The position numbers were made by a program, and so were the translations under genes. 64,000 bases of DNA from Chitinophaga filiformis (lineage in GTDB: Bacteria > Bacteroidota > Bacteroidia > Chitinophagales > Chitinophagaceae), in the NCBI RefSeq assembly GCF_023100805.1, contig NZ_CP095855.1, positions 2,521,001-2,585,000 of the forward strand, given 5' to 3'. Of the stretch, positions 1 through 10,800 are shown piece by piece (within the stretch, counting starts at the first letter, position 1; each line of letters starts with the position of its first letter). The notes below the pieces were generated by a model. It was not told the DNA's origin and ran no database searches. It worked only from the letters and a program-made list of their open reading frames with translations.

Positions 1-1
1 T

Positions 2-532
2 TATTTACTGTCAGGGCTTTACAGGCCTTATTCAGGCAAGATCTATCTGAACGATCGTGAGATCAGCGATAAGAATTATGTAAATTACAGTGACAGCATG
101 AGCGCTGTGTTTACCACCAATTATTTATTCAATGACAACTATGATGGCTTTGAGTTAACCGCCGCCAATGAACAGTTGTCGGAGTATATAGAGCTGATGG
201 ATATGGGAAAGATCCTGAAGCTGGACGGAGAGCAGAAGACCCTGGGTAAGAAATATTCCAAAGGGCAACAGAAACGGCTTGCACTTATTTACGCCCTGTT
301 GGAAAATAAGGAAGTGATCGTATTGGATGAATGGGCGGCGGAACAGGACCCCCGTTTCAGGAGATACTTTTACCAGCAGGTATTACCGCTGCTGAAAGAA
401 AAGGGAAAGACCATCATTGCCATTACCCACGATGATGATTATTATGATTGTGCCACGCGCATCATCAAGTTTAACTACGGAAAAATTGTAAGTGATAGCC
501 CGGTATATGCCGGTAAGGTAGTCGAAAATTAA
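2..532 (+). CDS. Cyclic-peptide-type ABC exporter, C-terminal part (cut by window start)
   Basis: The reading frame is open from base 2, so the N-terminal membrane part and the Walker A motif lie outside the window. What remains is the C-terminal part of an ABC ATPase: a post-Walker-A segment (LLSGLYRPYSGKIYL), an ABC signature region (SKGQQKRLALIYALL), Walker B (VIVLDEWAAEQDP) and a switch histidine region (IIAITHDDDYY). The DEWAAEQDP form and the C-terminal IIKFNYGKI resemble the SyrD/PvdE-like cyclic peptide exporters, in which a membrane domain and an ATPase are fused and siderophores or lipopeptides are moved out of the cytoplasm. It sits 9 nt upstream of the type II thioesterase and in the same direction, which fits an exporter for the lipopeptide made by the following genes. 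The family call is firm for the ATPase; the substrate is inferred from context. Confidence 0.85.
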   Translation, partial: YLLSGLYRPYSGKIYLNDREISDKNYVNYSDSMSAVFTTNYLFNDNYDGFELTAANEQLSEYIELMDMGKILKLDGEQKTLGKKYSKGQQKRLALIYALLENKEVIVLDEWAAEQDPRFRRYFYQQVLPLLKEKGKTIIAITHDDDYYDCATRIIKFNYGKIVSDSPVYAGKVVEN

Positions 533-541
533 GCCTTCAAG

Positions 542-1261
542 ATGGTAAATGTTAATCTGTTTTGTATCCCTTTTGCAGGTGGCAACCGCTATTCATTCCT
601 GCCGCTGGAGAAGGCAATAGGGAGTTCCCTGACTACCATTCCGCTGGATTACCCGGGAAGGGGCACCCGCTATGGTGAGCCTTTGTTGAAGCGACTGGAT
701 CTCTTGTGTGAGGACCTTTTCAGGCAGGTAAGGGCGAAGCTGCAGGAACCATATGCCATATATGGCCATAGTATGGGCGGCTTGCTGACCTATCTTTTAA
801 CGAAGAAGATAAGGGATGCGCAACTGCCATTGCCGGTACACCTGTTTATCAGCGGTAGCCGGGCACCTTCCATGAGAAGGGATATGCCGGATTATCACAA
901 GTTACCCAGGCCGCAGTTCATAGAGCAGTTACGTTCGCTGGGTGGTACAACCGATGAAATATTGAACAGCAGTGAAATACTGGAATTGTACGAACCTATA
1001 CTCCGTGCAGATTTTGAAGCGGTGGAGACTTATGAGTATACCCCTTGTGAGCCATTCCATATACCCCTTACTGTTTTCAACGGCTTGTCAGACAGGATCA
1101 GCCGTGAACAGGCGGAGGCCTGGCAAAGGGAGACAATGCTTCCTATTGTGCTCCGCGAATATCCGGGTGATCATTTCTTCATTCTCGAACACACCACTGC
1201 AATAGCCAGCCTGATCGTGCGGAACGTTTATGCTGGATTTTCCTTAAAAAACACCATATAA
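542..1261 (+). CDS. Type II thioesterase of the NRPS cluster
   Basis: 239-residue alpha/beta hydrolase of the external (type II) thioesterase family, the usual length for this family. The N-terminus LFCIPFAGGNRYSFLPLE and the PLDYPGRGTR segment are typical. The nucleophile elbow is YGHSMGG with Ser77, and the C-terminal GDHFFILE supplies His211. Such enzymes act in the cytoplasm, clearing mis-primed or stalled acyl groups from carrier-domain phosphopantetheine arms; they usually do not release the final product. It lies between the exporter gene and a small secreted protein gene, with only 2 nt to the latter, so the genes are almost certainly cotranscribed. A separate TE domain ends the last NRPS, which supports the editing role. 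Confidence 0.9.
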   Translation: MVNVNLFCIPFAGGNRYSFLPLEKAIGSSLTTIPLDYPGRGTRYGEPLLKRLDLLCEDLFRQVRAKLQEPYAIYGHSMGGLLTYLLTKKIRDAQLPLPVHLFISGSRAPSMRRDMPDYHKLPRPQFIEQLRSLGGTTDEILNSSEILELYEPILRADFEAVETYEYTPCEPFHIPLTVFNGLSDRISREQAEAWQRETMLPIVLREYPGDHFFILEHTTAIASLIVRNVYAGFSLKNTI

Positions 1262-1263
1262 TT

Positions 1264-1854
1264 ATGCGTTATCTAAGTATTCTTCTTTTGCTCCTCATGG
1301 GCTTTTTCTCAGCCGAAGCCCAGGTAAACGCCAATGGCCAGATCAACATTAAAAAAGGCGATGTGCTGAAATATGCCGCCAAAGGGCCGGACGGCAGTAT
1401 CATAGATTTCCTGATCACTGTGTTGTACAAGGATAAGACTGGCGTCGGTTTCCAGTATAAGGTCATCAATGGAAAGAAGACCATTCAGGGGAAATGCCTG
1501 GTAACACCGGAAGGTACAAAAGACGGAAGCAGCCTTAACTGGGACAACCTGAATCCCGGTGAGGAAAGGCATGTGAAGAAAGACCAGACATTGTTCTTCT
1601 ATTCCCAGAAGTTCTATAAAGAGCTGGTGAAAAATAAGAAGGCGGTATATGGCGGCACCACCTATGTACTGAAACCTGCACCGGCGGCTTCGCAGATCAA
1701 GGTCAACAACAAAAAGGTGAAATCCCTTTATGTAACCAGCCAGGATGGTAAGGAAGCCTTCTGGATACTGGATAACCCCGATTTTCCATTGTTACTTAAT
1801 TCAGCCGGAAACCAGCAGGGCCCCGATATGCTGCTGGTGAACGTAGGCAAATAA
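1264..1854 (+). CDS. Secreted protein of unknown function within the NRPS operon
   Basis: 196 residues beginning with a clear signal peptide (hydrophobic LSILLLLLMGFFSAEA, likely cleaved after AEAQ). The mature part is rich in Lys, Gly and beta-prone segments and has no cysteine-rich, membrane or catalytic motif that I recognise. It starts 2 nt after the thioesterase stop and ends 17 to 23 nt before the first NRPS, so it is cotranscribed with the assembly line. No function can be assigned. A periplasmic or surface role such as self-protection, product binding or export assistance is only a guess from position. Confidence 0.8.
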   Translation: MRYLSILLLLLMGFFSAEAQVNANGQINIKKGDVLKYAAKGPDGSIIDFLITVLYKDKTGVGFQYKVINGKKTIQGKCLVTPEGTKDGSSLNWDNLNPGEERHVKKDQTLFFYSQKFYKELVKNKKAVYGGTTYVLKPAPAASQIKVNNKKVKSLYVTSQDGKEAFWILDNPDFPLLLNSAGNQQGPDMLLVNVGK

Positions 1855-1877
1855 AAAAGGAAACTCCATTTGTGTTC

Positions 1878-4800
1878 ATGATACAGGAGCGTTGTAATTC
1901 TCTGGTTGATATACTTCAGCAGGCTGCGGAGGGTACCAGCGGTATCACCTTTATTCTGGCTTCAGATAAGGAACGGTGCCTGTGCTACGATGAGCTGCGG
2001 AAGAACGCATTGCATGTGCTGCATAACCTTACACTGCAGGGACTACAGCCCGGCGATGAACTGGTGATGCAGATAGAGGACAATGCGCTTTTCCTGACGG
2101 TTTTCTGGGCCTGCCTGTACGGGAAGATCATTCCTGTTCCCATTGCTATGGGGAGCCAGGAAGGGCATAAGGATAAGCTGTTCAACGTATGGAGCACACT
2201 ACATCATCCTTTCCTGCTCAGCGAGGATAACTGGGCCGCGCCTGCCCGCAGCTATGCGGAGGAAAAGGATTGTTTGCCTGCCTGGGAAGAGATGCGTACA
2301 CGGCATATACCTGTTGCCTCACTGACAGCCGAAGCAGGCAGTGGTACATACCTGTCATCGGCGCCGGAAGATATCGCATACATACAGTTCTCTTCCGGTT
2401 CAACTTCTCATCCAAAGGGCGTGACGCTGACGCATGGCAATCTGCTGGCCAATATCAGCGACATCCGGGAACGATCAGCCACCACCGCCGCTGACAAGGC
2501 ACTGAGCTGGTTACCGCTGACGCATGACATGGGATTGATATGCTTTCACCTGTCCTGTGTAATTGCCGGTATAGATCAATACCTGATCGCAACGCCGCTT
2601 TTTATCAGGCGACCACTGTTATGGATGGAGAAGGCGCATCAGCACAGGATCACGCAATTGTATTCGCCGAATTTCGGCTATCAGTATATCCTTGCTGCAT
2701 TGTCCGGTATTGACAGGCCAGCCTGGAACCTGGAAGCAGTGAGGATTATCTATAACGGCGCAGAGCCTATCAATAAATCGCTTTGTGAAGACTTCATGCG
2801 GGTAATGAGCAGCTTCGGACTGAGGGAACATACGATGTTCCCCGGCTATGGACTGGCGGAGGCCTGTGTGGCGGTAACGCTGCCTACACCGGGAGAACCC
2901 CTGCAGTTTGTATCGCTGGACAGGAATTACCTCCAAACAGGCGATCGTGTTCGGTACGTACCAGACAGGCTGCATTTTGCCTGTGTGGGCTACCCGATGG
3001 CCTCGACCAGCATTGCTATTACAAACGATCAGGGCGAATGGCTGGAAGACGATCATATTGGTAATATATGGATCAGTGGTCACAATGTAACAAGCGGTTA
3101 TTATAACAATCCGGAAGCAAGCAGCCGGGCCATCGAAAATGGCTGGCTGAAAACAGGCGATCTTGGCTTTATCAGTGAAGGGAGATTATACATCACAGGG
3201 AGGGCCAAGAATATTATTATCATTAACGGGCAAAACTATTATCCCCAGGATATAGAGCACCATGCACAAATACCTGGCATTAAGCCGGGCGATATCGTTG
3301 CCTGCCAGGCATTGCCTGCCGGCAGTGATAAACATGAGCTGGTGTTGTTTGTGCATTTCCGCAGATCAGTACAGGAGTTCCATCCCCTGGTGATACAGCT
3401 GAGGGCACAGTTACTTGCTAAACTGGGTATCGTGCCTGACAGGATCGTCATGGTGAAAAGCGTACCCCGTACTACCAGTGGCAAAGTGCAACATTACCTG
3501 CTGGTACAGCAGTTTGAGCGTGGCGATTATGACAGTCAGCTGGAGGCGCTGGCCATGCTTGATAGAGCATACTACCAGGTGGATGAAGACACGGTGAAAG
3601 CGCTCGTGCAGGAAGTATTCAGTGTTTCAGGCGATCCTGACGAAGACTTTTTCCGGAATGGATTGAACAGCCTGGAAGCGGTGAGGCTGGTTTCCCGCCT
3701 GAGGGCCGCCGGGTTTGAGCTGACGGTAAGAGAAGTGTTTGAGCATCACACCATACGTTCCCTGCAGCGGTACCTGTTGGAAAAAGAACATAGCGGAGCA
3801 AATACAATTCCGGTAGCGGCAGCAAATGCATTATATGAACTATCTGTCGGGCAAAGGCGCTTCTGGCATTTCTGCCAGCTGGAAGGAGCGAGTGTGGCGG
3901 CGAATATTGCCAGTGGCGCCTATATACAGGGGCAACTTTCAGCGGAAGCTTTTATAGCTGCGTTTGCCCGTATTGTATCCCGGCATGAATCATTGCGTAC
4001 GGTGTTTGTGGTACAGGACGGGGAAGTATACCAGCGGGTACTGACAGCTGAGGAAATCGGCTTCAGGGTTGAAGTGATGGATCCGGGTAATGAAGCAGAT
4101 CCATTATCGTATGCAAGAGCCGCTGCATTGGAACAGGCTGCGACAGCATTTGATCTTTATCAGGGTCCTTTATTGCGGGTAACACTTTTTAAGTTATCTG
4201 CCACTGAATATTATTTCGCATTCGTGATCCACCACCTGGTGAGCGATGGCTGGTCGATAGATGTGATCAGTCGCGAACTGGAACAGTTGTATACAGGCGG
4301 AGGAACAGATGTATTACCGGCACTGCGTATCCAGTACAAAGATTATCTAAGCTGGTCGCGTGAGCGGATATTGCAGGCAGATTATTGGTCATCCTTGCTA
4401 AGCGGTGTACTTCCTGGCGTTGATCTGAGTATATGGGGAGGGCATCGTAACAATGCACGCAAGGGCCATATCGTATATTATCATTTAGATGCAGCTATTG
4501 TAGCTGGCTTATCCGGCATCAGCCATGAGGTGACGTTGTTCACCACCCTGTTATCAGCGTTCAGCATATTGCTGCACCGGTATACAGGTCAATCGGAGTT
4601 GATGTTAAGCACCGATAGTGCAGGCAGAACACATCCGGAGCTGGAAGAACAGGTAGGTTATTATTTACAATTGTTGCCCCTGCGTTTTAAGATAGAGGGA
4701 GGTACTCGTTTCCGCGACTATCAACGCAGTGTACATGAACAACTGTTGGATGCATATGCATACCAGGAGAGCAGTGAACAGGTATTGTCCGGTTTGTATG

Positions 4801-7800
4801 AACCGGGCATTTACGATATTCTATTTCTTTATCAGCACTTCAATGGCTTCTCGCGTTTGGGCGAGGGGCTGAAGGTTACAACAGAAGACCTGGACAATGG
4901 CAGCAGTCTGAATGCGATGCAACTGGAATGCTGGCCATCAGCGGAAGGTATTACCCTGAAGCTGCGTTATGATATTTCTTTATTCGGCGAATGGCAGATG
5001 AGCCGTTTACTGGAGCATTATAGTTACCTGTGTACTGCTATCGCAGCATCTCCCGATGCAACATTGGACAGTTATGATATCGTATCTGCCGGGGAACGTG
5101 AACGTTTATTGTCGTTCAACCCACCATCGGAGGCAGTAACAGGGGCAACAATTACAAAGTTGATCAGCAGGAACCAGGGTGCAGCAGTAGCTATCAGGGA
5201 TGGGGATACAACATTGAGCTATGCAGCATTGGAGTCAGCCTCCAACCGGCTGGCACATTACCTGCGTTCCACCTGTGGTGTAGGCGCTGGTAGTATAGTA
5301 GGTGTACTGGCAGGTCGTTCAGCATCCACTGCCATTGCCTTGCTGGGTATATTGAAATCAGGCGCCGCTTATTTGCCGATAGATACTGATTACCCTGTTG
5401 AGCGCATACGTTATATGCTGGAAGACAGTGGCGCTGTGTTATTGCTAAGTGATAGCGCGATGCCAGCATTGAATTGCCGGCAGGAATTACTCTCAGTGGA
5501 TTTGTCTTCGTATGCTGACAGTTATCCTGACTGGGAGATCAGCGGTAGTGATACTGCATATGTGATCTATACTTCCGGTTCTACCGGTCAGCCGAAGGGT
5601 GTACAGATCAGTCATACATCCCTGACAGATTATGCAGAGACCTTCAGTACATATTTTGGTGTGAGTAGTACAGATGTGGTGTTACACCAATCCTCCCTAT
5701 CGTTTGATACGGCTGTAGAGGAACTATATCCTGTGCTAATAGCAGGAGGTGAGTTAGTGATAGCACCGGAGGGAGGCAAGGCAGTATCCGCTTTGTGTGA
5801 GCTGATGTGCCGTTATAAAGTGACGCTATTGAGTACTACACCGCTTGTGATCGGCGAGATCAATCAAGGAGCTTATGATACATCCAGCCTGAGAGTGCTG
5901 ATCAGCGGTGGAGATGAATTAAGGCCTGGTCAGATAGACAGGTTACCGTCATCCTTAAGTATTTACAATACGTATGGCCCATCAGAGAGCACAGTATGTG
6001 CCACCTATCATAAAATAAGCGATCGTTCAAAAGCAGGTTTGCTGGGTCGTCCGATCCGTAATCGTGCTGTGTACATCATGGATGCGCAGGGACGTTTGCA
6101 GCCAGCAGGTGTCAGAGGAGAGATTGTGCTGGGTGGAACAGGTATCAGCAAAGGTTACCTGCACCGGGAGGCATTGACGCAGGAACGGTTTATACCTAAT
6201 CAATATGGCGCTGGTATGTTGTATCGTACCGGCGACCAGGGCTGGTGGACGGCAGAAGGTGAACTGGTGTTTGGCGGGCGTGTTGATACACAGTTGAAGC
6301 TACGTGGCTACCGGATCGAACCGGGAGAAATAGCACATGTATTGCAGGGATATGCAGGCATAGAAAGCAGCGTAGTGGTACCTGTGGAGATAGGGGGCGT
6401 ATTACAATTGGTGGGCTACTACAGCGGTGAGACAGTCAAGCAGGAAGCGTTAAGATCTTATTTATTATCGCTGTTACCCTGGTACATGGTGCCTGCTCAC
6501 TTAGTGTGCCTGGATCAGTTACCGCGTACCGTGAATGGCAAGATAGATCGTGAAAGATTGCCGATGCCAGTATTGTCAGAAACTGCATTGCCTGAAGGAG
6601 CACATGAAGTATTACTGGCAACAATATGGAGTGAGGAGCTGGGTGTATCGCCTATCCATCGTGGAGATAGTTTCTTTGCCCTGGGCGGGCATTCACTGTC
6701 GGCGGTAAGGGTTTTATCACGTGTGTATGAGCAGACAGGCATCCGGCTGGAATTGCGTGACCTGTTCCTTCATCCTGCTTTGCAAGCCCAGGCATTATTG
6801 CTGAAACAGCGGGAACAAAGCGGCTATCAACCAATACCGGTAGTGGCAGCCGGGCCTCAGTATGCATTATCGCCAGGGCAACGGAGAATATGGCTATCAG
6901 AAGCAACAGCCAATGTTAAGACTGCTTTTAATATAGCAAAGTTCTGCAGCTTGTCGTATGAGCAGGATTTTGATGAACAGGCATTCATAAACGCATTTTC
7001 GGCTATCGTATCCCGTCATGAATCCTTGCGTACGGTGTTTGTGGTACAGGACGGAGAAGTATACCAGCGGGTACTGACAGCTGAGGAAATCGGCTTCAAT
7101 GTCGCTGTGGTGGATCTGAGTAATGAAGCAGACCCATTATCGGTCGCAAGAGCCGCTGCATTGGAACATGCTTCGACTGCATTCGATCTTTATCAGGGGC
7201 CTTTATTGCGGGTAACACTTTTTAAGTTATCTGCCACTGAATATTATTTCGCATTCGTGATCCACCACCTGGTGAGCGATGGCTGGTCGATAGACGTTAT
7301 TAGCCGTGAACTGGAACAGTTGTATACAGGCGGAGGAAGAGATACATTGCCAGCGCTGCGTATCCAGTACAAAGATTATCTGAGCTGGTCACCTGAGCGG
7401 GTATTACACGCAAACCACTGGTCATCCTTACTCAGTGGTGTACTTCCCGTTACAGATCTGAGTGTATGGGGCGGGCATCGTAATAATGCACGTAAGGGCC
7501 ATATCGTATATCACCATTTACATGCCGATATAGTCGCTGGTTTATCCGGCATCAGCCGTGAGGTGACATTGTTCACCACTTTATTGTCAGCATTCAGCAT
7601 ATTGCTGCACCGGTATACAGGTCAATCGGAGTTGCTGTTAAGCACAGATAGTGCAGGCAGAACACATCCGGAGCTGGAAGAACAGGTAGGTTATTATTTA
7701 CAATTGTTGCCCCTGCGTTTTAAGATAGACGGAGATACTCATTTCCGCGACTATCAACGCAGTGTACATGAACAACTACTGGATGCATATGCATATCAGG

Positions 7801-10800
7801 AGAGCAGTGAACAGGTATTGTCCGGTTTGCATGAACCCGGCATCTACGATATTTTATTCCTCTACCAGGATTTTAGCAGAAAGAATAACCAGGGGCTGAA
7901 AGTTACAACAGAAGACCTGGACAATGGCAGCAGTCTGAATGCGATGCAACTGGAATGCTGGCCATCAGCGGAAGGTATTACCCTGAAGCTGCGTTATGAT
8001 ATTTCTTTATTCGGCGAATGGCAGATGAGCCGTTTACTGGAGCATTATAGTTACCTGTGTACTGCTATCGCAGCATCTCCCGATGCAACATTGGACAGTT
8101 ATGATATCGTATCTGCCGGGGAACGTGAACGTTTATTGTCGTTCAACCCACCATCGGAGGCAGTAACAGGGGCAACAATTACAAAGTTGATCAGCAGGAA
8201 CCAGGGTGCAGCAGTAGCTATCAGGGATGGGGATACAACATTGAGCTATGCAGCATTGGAGTCAGCCTCCAACCGGCTGGCACATTACCTGCGTTCCACC
8301 TGTGGTGTAGGCGCTGGTAGTATAGTAGGTGTACTGGCAGGTCGTTCAGCATCCACTGCCATTGCCTTGCTGGGTATATTGAAATCAGGCGCCGCTTATT
8401 TGCCGATAGATACTGATTACCCTGTTGAGCGCATACGTTATATGCTGGAAGACAGTGGCGCTGTGTTATTGCTAAGTGATAGCGCGATGCCAGCATTGAA
8501 TTGCCGGCAGGAATTACTCTCAGCAGATTTATCAGCGTATGCTGACAGTTATCCTGACTGGGAGATCAGCGGTAGTGATACTGCATATGTGATCTATACT
8601 TCCGGTTCTACCGGTCAGCCGAAGGGTGTACAGATCAGTCATGCATCGCTGACAGATTATGCAGAGACCTTCAGTACATATTTTGGTGTGAGTAGTACAG
8701 ATGTAGTATTACACCAATCCTCCCTATCGTTTGATACGGCTGTAGAGGAGCTATATCCTGTGCTGGTTGCAGGAGGTGAGTTAGTGATAGCTCCCGAGGG
8801 CGGTAAGGCAGTATCCGCTTTGTGTGAGCTGATGTGCCGTTATAAAGTAACGGTATTAAGTACTACACCGCTTGTGATCGGCGAGATCAATCAAGGAGCT
8901 TATGATACATCCAGCCTGAGAGTGCTGATCAGCGGAGGAGATGAATTGAGGCCTGGTCAGATAGACAGATTACCGTCATCCTTAAGTATTTACAATACGT
9001 ATGGCCCATCAGAGAGCACGGTATGTGCCACTTATCATAAAATAAACGATCGTTCAAGGGCAGGTTTGCTGGGTCGTCCGATCCGTAACCGTGCTGTGTA
9101 CATCATGGATGCGCAGGGACGTTTGCAGCCAGCAGGTGTCAGGGGAGAGATTGTGCTGGGTGGAACAGGTATCAGCAAAGGTTACCTGCACCGGGAGGCA
9201 TTGACGCAGGAACGGTTTATACCTAATCAATATGGCGCTGGTATGTTGTATCGTACCGGCGACCAGGGCTGGTGGACGGCAGAAGGTGAACTGGTGTTTG
9301 GCGGGCGTGTTGATACACAGTTGAAGCTACGTGGCTACCGGATCGAACCGGGAGAAATAGCACATGTATTGCAGGGATATGCAGGCATAGAAAGCAGCGT
9401 AGTGGTACCTGTGGAGATAGGGGGCGTATTACAATTGGTGGGCTACTACAGCGGTGAGACAGTCAAGCAGGAAGCGTTAAGATCTTATTTATTATCGCTG
9501 TTACCCTGGTACATGGTGCCTGCTCACTTAGTGTGCCTGGATCAGTTACCGCGTACCGTGAATGGCAAGATAGATCGTGAAAGATTGCCGATGCCAGTAT
9601 TGTCAGAAACTGCATTGCCTGAAGGAGCACATGAAGTATTACTGGCAACAATATGGAGTGAGGAGCTGGGTGTATCGCCTATCCATCGTGGGGATAATTT
9701 CTTTGCCCTGGGCGGGCATTCACTGTCGGCGGTAAGGGTCTTATCGCGTGTGTATGAACAGACAGGCATCCGGCTGGAATTGCGTGACCTGTTCCTTCAT
9801 CCTGCTTTACAAGCCCAGGCCTTGCTGCTGCAACAGCGGGAGCAAAGCGGCTATCAACCGATACCGGTAGTTGCGCAAAAGGAATATTATACCTTGTCGC
9901 ATGCACAGCAGCGCTTATGGGTATTGGATCAGTTTAAGGAAGTAGCGGTTGCTTATAATATCCATCTGTGTTACAGGCTGAAAGGCTTTATTGATGTGCC
10001 TTTGCTGGAGGCGGCATTCAGGTATGTGATCGGGCGTCATGAAAGTTTGCGGACTAGGTTCGTTAACCAGCATGGCATTCCTTATCAGCAGCTGGTGGAT
10101 ATACCATTTGAACTGGCATATGCTGATCTGTCAGCGCTTGCTGACAAAGAGCGGCTGGTGTTAAAGGCCGCAGAAGAAGCAGTGATCACCCCTTTTGACC
10201 TGGAAGAAGGACCGCTGTTGCGCGCCTGTATCTGGCAACTGGAAGCAGAAGCGTATGTATTTGTATTGGTGCTGCACCACATTATTGCCGATGAATGGTC
10301 TATGGGCATATTGATGGAAGAGCTGCTGACGGTGTATAATGCGTACCGCGAAGGAGATCAGCCGGCCTTAAGCGATCTTACTATACAGTATAAGGATTAC
10401 AGTGCCTGGCAAGAGGCTGTATTGCAGGGGGAAAGAGCTGCCGCAGCCCGGGAGTACTGGACGCAGCTGCTGCACGAGCCGCTGCCACTATTGTCTATGC
10501 CGACTGACAGGCAACGGGAACCTGTTATGACACATCAGGGTGAGCGCATTGATATGATGATCCCTGTTCCTGTATTTAAAACCTTACAGCATTTACTGAG
10601 AGAAGAGAACAGCAGCCTGTTCATGGGATTGTTGTCGCTGGTATACGTGCTGTTATACCGTTATTCAGGACAAACAGATATTATAGTTGGAACACCGGTA
10701 GCCGGAAGGGATCATCCTGCTTTAAAAGACCAGATCGGCTTTTACGTCAACCTGCTGGCGCTGCGCATGCAGGTGGATATGGGGCTTGGTTTTACAGGCC

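Noticed and set aside
972..1205. 77-codon forward frame inside the type II thioesterase gene.
   Set aside because: Wholly contained in another frame of a clearly functional gene.
5194..9769. Identical antisense open frames at 5194-5469 and 8221-8496, 6436-6624 and 9463-9651, and 6515-6742 and 9542-9769.
   Set aside because: They are shadows of the duplicated NRPS modules. Their identity reflects the 3027-bp tandem duplication, which was useful for measuring the offset.
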